From the NCBI GenBank assembly GCA_023441625.1, contig JAEZOA010000042.1, positions 1 to 11,350 of the forward strand: a stretch of DNA of 11,350 bases. Reading direction: 5' to 3'. Each line of letters begins with the position of its first letter. The first letter of the stretch is position 1. This document shows, one piece after another, positions 1 to 5,410 of the stretch. This DNA is from Bacillota bacterium (GTDB lineage: Bacteria > Bacillota > Clostridia > Acetivibrionales > DSM-1351). The notes below the pieces were generated by a model that was given only the letters and a program-made list of their open reading frames with translations, made no database searches and was not told where the DNA came from. The translations under genes and the position numbers were made by a program.

Positions 1-12
1 ACGCCAAGTTTT

Positions 13-280
13 GGTCGTACTAGACGGGGAGGTAGCGGTGCCCTGAACCTGCAATCCGCTATAGCAGGGTTGAATTCCTGTTTTAGGTTTATATATGTGG
101 TGTTTGCCCTTTATAAGTGGCAATGAAAATTGGGTCTTGCGCAATAGAAGTCTGTGAACCCCGTCAGGTCCGGAAGGAAGCAGCGGTAAGCGGTAAATTC
201 TGTGTGCCGCTAGGTTACCTGATTAGAGTTAACTGTAAAGGTAACAGCTATATATTTCTATCAATGACGGGTGTGCGGCC
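13..280 (+). ncRNA. ffs: Signal recognition particle RNA, large Firmicutes type with Alu domain
   Basis: This is the RNA core of the signal recognition particle, which with Ffh targets nascent membrane and secreted proteins to the translocon. The 3' half carries the near-invariant domain IV core GTCAGGTCCGGAAGGAAGCA (163-182) with its GGAA tetraloop. The 5' part has the Alu-domain sequence GGGGAGGTAGCGGTGCCCTG (26-45), as in the Bacillus subtilis scRNA. I placed the ends by pairing GGTCGTAC (13-20) with GTGCGGCC (273-280), which forms an 8-bp closing helix with G-U pairs. The resulting 268 nt fits the roughly 270 nt of the B. subtilis molecule. The promoter would lie left of the window. The identity is very secure; the exact ends may be off by several bases. 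Confidence 0.95.
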
Positions 281-297
281 ATTCAATTATAAATAAT

Positions 298-331
298 CAA
301 GCCTGTTCATATGAACAGGCTTGTATTATAT
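298..331 (+). terminator. Intrinsic terminator of the SRP RNA gene
   Basis: A perfect 11-bp stem, CAAGCCTGTTC (298-308) with GAACAGGCTTG (313-323), closes a 4-nt ATAT loop. It is followed by a T-rich but interrupted tail (TATTATATTGTT). It lies 17 bases after the SRP RNA and 34 bases before dnaX. The imperfect U-tract is compatible with partial read-through, which dnaX probably needs because no promoter fits between the hairpin and its RBS. Confidence 0.8.
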
Positions 332-357
332 TGTTGTAAAACGAAGGAAGGATATAT

Positions 358-2052
358 ATGTCTTATACAGCATTGTACAGAAAATGGAGACCTCTTGTAT
401 TTGAAGATGTAGTTGAACAAGAGCATGTAGTTAAAACAATTAAAAATACTGTTAAATCAGATAGAATTGCACATGCATATCTTTTTTGTGGAACAAGGGG
501 TACTGGAAAGACAACAATGGCAAAAATATTTGCAAGGGCAATAAATTGCCTTAATCCTAAAGAGGGGGATCCCTGTAATGAATGTGAGATATGTAAAGGT
601 ATCCTTAACGATTCAATTCTAGATGTTGTTGAAATAGACGCTGCATCAAATAACAGTGTTGACAATATTAGAGAAATTCGGGATGAGGTTATTTATGCAC
701 CTTCACAGACAAAATACAAGGTATTTATAATAGACGAGGTTCATATGCTCTCTGTAGGAGCCTTTAATGCTCTGCTTAAGACGCTCGAGGAGCCACCTGC
801 CCATGTGGTCTTTATATTAGCTACTACTGATCAGCATAAACTACCGGCAACGATATTATCCAGATGCCAGCGGTTTGATTTTAAAAAGATTACACCTAGT
901 AGCATAGCTAATAGAATTAAGCACGTTGCAGATTCTAGCGATATACAGCTTCAAAATGATGCGGCTTTATTAATAGCCAAGATGGCTGATGGTGCAATGA
1001 GAGATGCTCTAAGTATTCTGGATCAATGTATAGCTGTTGGAGATAGAACAATAACCCATCAGAATGTACTTGATATAATTGGAATTGTAGACGATGACTT
1101 TATTGCCGAAATTGTAGATTACATCAAAGATAAAAATGTTGAAGGCTTAGTTAATGGTGTTGAAAAGTTATCTTCTAATGGAAGAGATATTTTGAGATTT
1201 GCATCAGACTTGGTTATGTATTTTAGAAACCTTTTAGTATGTAAATTAAGCAAAAATCCTGGAGAAATTCTGGAGGTCAGCAGACAGACTATAGAAAAAA
1301 TGGCATCTCAAGCAGAGAATTTCTCAAAGGAGAATATTATTGGAATAATAAAAGAACTATCGTCTTTTGAGCCACAGCTCAAATATGCCTTGAATCAAAG
1401 GGTATTTCTTGAAGTAACACTTATTTCAATAAGCGTAGGAAGCTATGGACAAAGCACAGACAATAGTGATTTACTTGACAGAATATCAGATTTGGAAAAT
1501 GCAATACAAAAAGGCACCCTATTGCCGCAGAGCTCAAATAAGAGGGTGACTACTGAACACTTAGAAACACAAAGAGATTTACCGCAGGTTCCATCAAGCA
1601 ATGATGGAGTGGGAGCTAATAATTCACAGCAAAAAAACAATAATGCTTTAAATAATAACAGTAATAAGAATAGCTCGCATAAGCAACTTGAAATTTGGCC
1701 TAATGTGATGGCAGAGCTTAAATCGAGCGGAAGAATGATGCTTGCAGTATACCTTGCATCAACGAGAGCTATAGCTGCTGATGAGTCAACAATTATGATA
1801 GTATTTCCATCAGGTATGGAATCATTAAAAAACAGCATTTCCAAGTTAGAGAATTCTGAAGTTTTGGAAGATATCCTTAGTAGAATGTTATCAAAAAAGG
1901 TTCGCGTAAAGTTTACCGATGAGGAGGACTTGGAAAATATAATTCCCAGTGAGGCTTCTGATAAGCAAAAAACACAGGAAAGTGATTTGCTTAAGTATTC
2001 AAAGGAAATTAGCAGTAAGCTCAACGTACACCTTGATATAATAGATGAATGA
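358..2052 (+). CDS. dnaX: DNA polymerase III subunit gamma/tau (clamp-loader ATPase)
   Basis: DnaX is the AAA+ motor subunit of the clamp loader that opens and loads the beta sliding clamp at replication forks; the tau form also binds the polymerase and helicase. Visible motifs are Walker A GTRGTGKT (45-52), a zinc-binding set C64, C73, C76, C79, Walker B IIDEVHML (124-131), sensor-1 region ATTDQHKL (155-162) and the SRC arginine-finger motif (168-170). The clamp-loader collar spans roughly 240-370. An Asn/Gln/Ser-rich linker (about 405-450) leads to a C-terminal tau-type domain (about 452-564). At 564 aa it is close to the B. subtilis protein. The ATG is set by AAGGAAGG at 344-351, six bases upstream. 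It follows the SRP RNA and precedes ybaB and recR, the standard Firmicutes order. The linker holds a possible -1 frameshift site (see 1632-1643). Identity is certain. Confidence 0.98.
   Translation: MSYTALYRKWRPLVFEDVVEQEHVVKTIKNTVKSDRIAHAYLFCGTRGTGKTTMAKIFARAINCLNPKEGDPCNECEICKGILNDSILDVVEIDAASNNSVDNIREIRDEVIYAPSQTKYKVFIIDEVHMLSVGAFNALLKTLEEPPAHVVFILATTDQHKLPATILSRCQRFDFKKITPSSIANRIKHVADSSDIQLQNDAALLIAKMADGAMRDALSILDQCIAVGDRTITHQNVLDIIGIVDDDFIAEIVDYIKDKNVEGLVNGVEKLSSNGRDILRFASDLVMYFRNLLVCKLSKNPGEILEVSRQTIEKMASQAENFSKENIIGIIKELSSFEPQLKYALNQRVFLEVTLISISVGSYGQSTDNSDLLDRISDLENAIQKGTLLPQSSNKRVTTEHLETQRDLPQVPSSNDGVGANNSQQKNNNALNNNSNKNSSHKQLEIWPNVMAELKSSGRMMLAVYLASTRAIAADESTIMIVFPSGMESLKNSISKLENSEVLEDILSRMLSKKVRVKFTDEEDLENIIPSEASDKQKTQESDLLKYSKEISSKLNVHLDIIDE
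1632..1643 (+). promoter_or_regulatory. Candidate -1 frameshift / slippage site within dnaX
   Basis: Seven consecutive A residues at 1631-1637 followed by C give the heptamer A AAA AAC in the correct phase: the zero frame reads CAA AAA AAC from 1630. After a -1 slip the next codons are CAA and then TAA at 1641-1643, giving a 428-residue product that lacks the tau domain. A +1 shift also stops quickly, at TAA 1649-1651. SD-like GGAG sequences lie upstream (1606-1609 and 1612-1615), the nearer ending 16 bases before the heptamer, a little farther than in E. coli. I found no convincing stimulatory hairpin downstream. Function is inferred by analogy with E. coli (programmed frameshift) and Thermus (transcriptional slippage). 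Confidence 0.45.
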
Positions 2053-2124
2053 GATATAATATAAATGTTATATTCTAGATTTTAAAATGAAAATATAAAC
2101 TATAATAGATAGGAGGAAGTAACG

Positions 2125-2490
2125 ATGGCAAGAGGTGGATTTCCAGGCGGCGGCTTTGGAGGCGGCGGCTTCGGCGGCGGAAACATGAATAACTTAATGA
2201 AACAAGCTCAAAAGATGCAAAAGGATATGGAAAAGGCCCAGCAGGAGTTAGAAGGAAAAACAGTTGAAGTTTCTGTGGGTGGTGGTGCAATAAATATTGT
2301 TGCAACTGGTAAAAAGGAAATTAAAGAAATAACTATAAAACCTGAGGTTGTGGATCCTGATGATGTTGAGATGCTGCAGGATTTAATATTAAGTGCTGTA
2401 AATGAGGCTCTGAGAAAGGCTGATGAGCTTGCAAACTCTGAGATGGGAAAGATAACTGGTGGATTAGGTGGAATGCCAGGATTGTTTTAA
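2125..2490 (+). CDS. ybaB: YbaB/EbfC-family nucleoid-associated DNA-binding protein
   Basis: This is a small dimeric protein of the YbaB/EbfC family (YaaK in B. subtilis), which binds DNA and is nearly always encoded between dnaX and recR. The helical segment NNLMKQAQKMQKDMEKAQQE (22-41) and the following strands TVEVSVGGGAINIVATGKKE are the family hallmarks, and the C-terminal part (about 72-109) matches the conserved PEVVDPDDVEMLQDLILSAV-type stretch. The ATG follows a full AGGAGG (2111-2116). At 121 aa it is slightly longer than YaaK (about 107) because of a Gly/Phe-rich N-terminal tail (residues 4-19, with repeated GGF units) encoded by unusually GC-rich codons. Only 13 bases separate it from recR, so the two are surely co-transcribed. 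The tail's role is unknown. Confidence 0.93.
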   Translation: MARGGFPGGGFGGGGFGGGNMNNLMKQAQKMQKDMEKAQQELEGKTVEVSVGGGAINIVATGKKEIKEITIKPEVVDPDDVEMLQDLILSAVNEALRKADELANSEMGKITGGLGGMPGLF

Positions 2491-2503
2491 TGGGGGTTAA
2501 TTA

Positions 2504-3103
2504 ATGGATTATTATGCAGTTCCTATTGCAAAGCTTGTAGAGGAATTTCAGAAATTACCGGGTATAGGTCATAAATCGGCTCAGAGGTTGGCTTTTCATG
2601 TAATAAATATGCCTATTGAGAAGGTGCAAGGATTTGCAAATTCAATATTAGAGGCAAAGCAAAAGACAAAATATTGCTCTATATGCAGCAATCTTACTGA
2701 TACCGACCCTTGTCCGCTTTGTAGTGGAACTTCAAGAGACAGGACTGCCATTTGCGTTGTTCAGGAGCCGAGAGATGTTGTGGCAATGGAACGTACCCGT
2801 GAATTCAAAGGACTGTATCATGTTCTGCATGGAGCTATTTCACCAATGCAGGGGATTGGTCCCGGCGATATACGTATAAAGGAATTGCTCATAAGGCTTG
2901 GAAATGGCGAGGTTAAAGAGGTTATTATGGCAACTAACCCAAATGTTGAGGGCGAAGCAACCGCAATGTATATTTCCAAGCTGATAAAGCCATTAGGCAT
3001 AAAAGCTACTAGAATAGCTCATGGAATACCTATAGGCGGTGATTTGGAGTATGCCGATGAGGTTACATTGGCCAAGGCCTTTGAAGGAAGAAGAGAACTG
3101 TAG
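2504..3103 (+). CDS. recR: Recombination mediator protein RecR
   Basis: RecR acts with RecO (and RecF) in the cytoplasm to load RecA on SSB-coated single-stranded DNA during gap repair. The 199-aa length is typical. In order, it has a helix-hairpin-helix LPGIGHKSAQRLAFH (18-32), a zinc finger C58-x2-C61...C70-x2-C73, a Toprim domain starting at CVVQEPRDV (84-92) with ATNPNVEGEAT in its centre, and the C-terminal GGDLEYADEVTL segment (178-189). The start ATG has a G-rich RBS (GGGGG, 2492-2496) seven bases upstream. It is the last gene of the dnaX-ybaB-recR unit. No ordinary terminator follows immediately; the long hairpin at 3222-3305 is the first candidate. Confidence 0.97.
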   Translation: MDYYAVPIAKLVEEFQKLPGIGHKSAQRLAFHVINMPIEKVQGFANSILEAKQKTKYCSICSNLTDTDPCPLCSGTSRDRTAICVVQEPRDVVAMERTREFKGLYHVLHGAISPMQGIGPGDIRIKELLIRLGNGEVKEVIMATNPNVEGEATAMYISKLIKPLGIKATRIAHGIPIGGDLEYADEVTLAKAFEGRREL

Positions 3104-3221
3104 AGTAAAATCAGGAATTGTGAAATAAAATGTACAACCATAAAAAAGTCTTAACAAAGGTAACAAAGATTTGTCAAAGTTATAAAAATGGAAGTTAAAA
3201 AATTCAACTTACATCGTTTAG

Positions 3222-3305
3222 TCAGAAGCCATAGAGAAATTGCGAAGTAAAATTTCTAGAAATTTTACTTTTGGAAACGCAATGGAACTTTGGCTTTTTG
3301 TCTGA
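3222..3305 (+). repeat. Long imperfect inverted repeat / hairpin downstream of recR
   Basis: Four paired blocks occur in order. TCAGA (3222-3226) pairs with TCTGA (3301-3305). AAGCCA (3226-3231, sharing one base with the first block) pairs with TGGCTT (3291-3296). ATTGCG (3239-3244) pairs with CGCAAT (3278-3283). A perfect 26-base palindrome (3245-3270: AAGTAAAATTT, CTAG, AAATTTTACTT) forms the tip. Internal loops and one 7-base bulge (3271-3277) separate the blocks. The TGGC arm runs into TTTTTG, so the structure could terminate the dnaX-ybaB-recR transcript. Its arms also resemble the degenerate inverted ends of a small MITE or repeated extragenic palindrome. I see no target-site duplication. 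The inverted repeat is directly visible; its role is open. Confidence 0.6.
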
Positions 3306-3365
3306 GAAAATTCCTATTATCCAGTTAGTATTTTATTTGTAATTAAATGGATTACAGAACCATTC

Positions 3366-3394
3366 TTTACAATCATTTACATACGTGCTATACT
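3366..3394 (+). promoter_or_regulatory. Sigma-A-type promoter of the Gre-like gene
   Basis: TTTACA (3366-3371), a 17-base spacer and TATACT (3389-3394) form a near-consensus housekeeping promoter. A TG one base upstream of the -10 box (3386-3387) makes it an extended -10. Initiation would fall near 3401, right at the foot of the 14-bp hairpin at 3403-3435. The promoter lies inside the upstream extension of the open reading frame, which argues that translation starts at 3491. Confidence 0.6.
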
Positions 3395-3402
3395 GATTAC
3401 AT

Positions 3403-3435
3403 AGACATTCTGCAGCATCGCGCTGCAGAATGTCT
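3403..3435 (+). terminator. 5'-leader hairpin of the Gre-like gene: early terminator or stabilising stem
   Basis: AGACATTCTGCAGC (3403-3416) pairs perfectly with GCTGCAGAATGTCT (3422-3435) around the loop ATCGC: 14 bp without a mismatch. The tail TCTTATATTTTT is U-rich but interrupted. It starts about two bases after the predicted transcription start and ends about 55 bases before the start codon. It may act as an attenuator that releases a roughly 45-nt RNA, or as a 5' mRNA-stabilising stem. It could also terminate transcription arriving from recR. Confidence 0.6.
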
Positions 3436-3490
3436 TCTTATATTTTTAGAGCAAATACCAATTAATGTAATTAAAGAGGAGGTAGAGAAA

Positions 3491-3940
3491 ATGTCCAGAA
3501 TAGTTCTCTCAAGCTCTATATTTGATGTGCTTGTTAAGCACCTTGTAGATATTGAAGAGGAAAAAGATAGGATTATGGATGAATATTATCCTAATTTAAC
3601 AAATGAAAGAGATAACTTTAAGCAATTTATTGAAAACTATGTTAAAGAAATTGAGGGCTTTATTTATAATGCAAAAATTCAAAAAACGGCAAGTAATGAT
3701 TGTCCATTCATAACTATTGGCAGTACAGTGGAAATTGAGGATTTGACCTACAATGAAATTGAAAAAATTAAGATTGTGTCACCTTTTACTAATAAGGTCA
3801 ATATGGCTTGTAACTGTGCTTCATACTTATCTCCGCTTGGAAAGGCACTACTATTAAAGAAAGTAAATGATAGAGCGGATATTGAAACTCCTGTAGGTAG
3901 GTCTACTTACATTGTTAAAGCGATAGAGCTATCTTTTTAA
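3491..3940 (+). CDS. GreA/GreB-family-like RNA polymerase-binding protein
   Basis: This is a 149-aa protein whose C-terminal half is a GreA/GreB-type FKBP-like domain: IGSTVEIEDL (76-85), a long central strand region, and SPLGKALLLKKVNDRADIET (114-133) followed by PVGRSTYIVKAIEL. That is the RNA polymerase-docking fold of Gre factors. The N-terminal part (about 10-65) is helical and charged, as expected of the coiled coil that enters the polymerase secondary channel. However, the canonical GreA tip (GDLSENAEY type) is missing and is replaced by EYYPNLTNERD (31-41). Transcript-cleavage activity is therefore uncertain, and a Rnk-like or other channel-binding role is possible. I chose ATG 3491 because of GAGGAGGT (3476-3483); the frame is open back to 3347 but that stretch holds the promoter and leader hairpin. 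Confidence 0.8.
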   Translation: MSRIVLSSSIFDVLVKHLVDIEEEKDRIMDEYYPNLTNERDNFKQFIENYVKEIEGFIYNAKIQKTASNDCPFITIGSTVEIEDLTYNEIEKIKIVSPFTNKVNMACNCASYLSPLGKALLLKKVNDRADIETPVGRSTYIVKAIELSF

Positions 3941-3951
3941 GTTTAATTTTT

Positions 3952-3980
3952 ATTATTAATTCTAATAATTGATTATTTTG
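3952..3980 (+). terminator. Weak AT-only hairpin after the Gre-like gene
   Basis: ATTATTA (3952-3958) can pair with TAATAAT (3963-3969) around ATTC, followed by TGATTATTTTG. The stem has no G-C pair, so it is a poor terminator candidate. It is listed because nothing better separates this gene from the diguanylate cyclase gene. Confidence 0.25.
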
Positions 3981-3988
3981 CTAAATAC

Positions 3989-3995
3989 TGTCGAA
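3989..3995 (+). promoter_or_regulatory. Possible Spo0A box upstream of the diguanylate cyclase gene
   Basis: TGTCGAA is an exact match to the core 0A box (TGNCGAA) bound by phosphorylated Spo0A, the sporulation master regulator of Firmicutes. It lies about 40 bases upstream of the likely -35 box of the GGDEF gene. A 7-mer match can easily occur by chance in 11 kb, so position is the main support. Confidence 0.35.
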
Positions 3996-4035
3996 CGAAA
4001 GTAACTAAAAATGTTAAATATATACAGCAAATTAT

Positions 4036-4065
4036 TTGGATATGGTATATAATATAGTATATTAT
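4036..4065 (+). promoter_or_regulatory. Possible promoter of the diguanylate cyclase gene
   Basis: TTGGAT (4036-4041), an 18-base spacer and TATTAT (4060-4065) fit a sigma-A promoter. A second -10-like TATAAT (4048-4053) lacks a good -35 partner. The region is very AT-rich, so chance matches are likely. If real, the promoter occupies the sequence that an upstream TTG or ATG start would need, supporting the start at 4108. Confidence 0.4.
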
Positions 4066-4107
4066 ACAAATAAATACATTAAAAATAGTGTTGTAGGAGT
4101 GGTGAAG

Positions 4108-5310
4108 TTGCTAGATAATCAATTATTGGAATTTTATAATGGATTTTTAATCTCGATAATTATATGCTATATAATTTATATATTAAGTAAGGACCTAAAA
4201 AGGGCTTCAACTTTAAACTATATTCTTAGTAGTTTGTTTATTTCAATTACTGTTTTTTTATTAAATTATATGTATACAAATATGTTTAGAATGAATATGC
4301 TAATATTACTTGTTTTGGTCATTACTTTTGTAATTAAGTTCTTTCATAAATTTAACATATATGATTCAGCTTTAATTGCGGCTTTTGCAATGATTCTTTA
4401 TGGTTTTTCAGAGTTTTTTACTACCATTGTATATATAATGCCTTTAAAAATACCAGCATTAGAATATAGGCGTAATTTATTACATATTTCAGTGGGCGGT
4501 GCATTATCGTTCGTATTTACATGTATAGCGCTTAGGTTTATTGCAGATAAATTTATTAAAATAAGGATACGAATATATAAGAAGTATAATAAGCTTATAG
4601 TTCTTCTCACAGCAAATATTATAACGGTATTTGTTTTAATGGTATTTATATCTAGTATGCTTGGCTTTTATACTGATTTTAAGAAGATTTTAACTAATAC
4701 AAATTACACTAACATAGTGGTTATTTTTGTGGTTTTGATAGCCTCAGTGGTAGGTACAATATACATAATTAATTATCATATTTTAAATAACATGAAGTTT
4801 GATAGGCTGAAAAAGAACTATGTAATGGATACTATGACTGACACATTAAATAGAGGAGCTGGGCTCTGCTTTATTGAAAATGAACTTAAGAAGTGTAAAA
4901 AGCTTAATACAAACCTAACCATTTGCTATATAGATATTAATGACCTGAAAATTGTGAATGACAGCCTGGGTCATAAAGAAGGTGACCATCTGATTAAAGC
5001 TATTGTTAGAGCAATAAAGGAGAATATAAGGGAAACAGATGTTATATGCAGACTTGGTGGGGATGAGTTTGTTATTGTTTTTCCAAATTGCAATATAGAG
5101 TATGGAGAAAAGGTAATGAAAAGAATATCTAAACAAGTGAATCAATTGAAGCTATTTAAGACTGGTAAATTAACCAGCAGTATTAGTTATGGATTTTCAG
5201 ATTACTTGAGTGATGCTGAGAATACGGTTGATAGCTTGCTAGATAAGGCAGACCACCAAATGTATTTAAATAAGAGGGCTATAAAACAAATTAGTAACGC
5301 TCTGAGATAA
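4108..5310 (+). CDS. Polytopic membrane diguanylate cyclase (GGDEF)
   Basis: This enzyme should make the second messenger cyclic di-GMP from two GTP. Residues about 10-230 hold roughly seven hydrophobic segments (for example FLISIIICYIIYIL near 13-26 and NIVVIFVVLIASVVGTIYII near 202-221), an integral membrane sensor of no family I recognise. The C-terminal GGDEF domain (about 238-395) contains YIDINDLKIVND (275-286, metal-binding Asp) and an intact GGDEF motif (317-321). RETD (308-311) stands exactly five residues before GGDEF: the RxxD inhibitory site for product feedback. No EAL or HD-GYP domain is present. I start at TTG 4108, eight bases after TAGGAG (4094-4099), giving 400 aa. The frame stays open to TTG 4036, but no RBS precedes that and a promoter probably overlies it. 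Signal and targets are unknown; Spo0A control is possible. Confidence 0.9.
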   Translation: MLDNQLLEFYNGFLISIIICYIIYILSKDLKRASTLNYILSSLFISITVFLLNYMYTNMFRMNMLILLVLVITFVIKFFHKFNIYDSALIAAFAMILYGFSEFFTTIVYIMPLKIPALEYRRNLLHISVGGALSFVFTCIALRFIADKFIKIRIRIYKKYNKLIVLLTANIITVFVLMVFISSMLGFYTDFKKILTNTNYTNIVVIFVVLIASVVGTIYIINYHILNNMKFDRLKKNYVMDTMTDTLNRGAGLCFIENELKKCKKLNTNLTICYIDINDLKIVNDSLGHKEGDHLIKAIVRAIKENIRETDVICRLGGDEFVIVFPNCNIEYGEKVMKRISKQVNQLKLFKTGKLTSSISYGFSDYLSDAENTVDSLLDKADHQMYLNKRAIKQISNALR

Positions 5311-5410
5311 AGATGCTATTATTTATTGCATGCAAATGAGCATTAGTGTAAAATATCAGTATAATTTACGATTTTATAGTCAATAAATAATATAAGCAAA
5401 CTATTGGAGA

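Noticed and set aside
1443..2024. 193-codon open frame on the minus strand across the dnaX 3' half
   Set aside because: It lies antisense to a certain gene, has low-complexity Leu/Ser-rich composition typical of a reversed frame, and has no RBS or recognisable domain.
2058..2074. AATATAA-ATG-TTATATT hairpin between dnaX and ybaB
   Set aside because: Seven A-T pairs only and no meaningful U-tract; ordinary AT-rich intergenic sequence.
3347..3490. 48-codon N-terminal extension of the Gre-like protein
   Set aside because: It contains a strong promoter and a 14-bp leader hairpin and has no RBS, whereas ATG 3491 follows GAGGAGGT and gives a family-like length.
3992..4006. LexA/SOS-like box (CGAAC then GTAAC after four bases)
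   Set aside because: Only one half site matches the Gram-positive LexA consensus; the second deviates at key positions.
4036..4107. 24-codon N-terminal extension of the diguanylate cyclase
   Set aside because: No RBS at TTG 4036 or ATG 4042, the sequence looks like promoter DNA, and TTG 4108 has a well-spaced TAGGAG.
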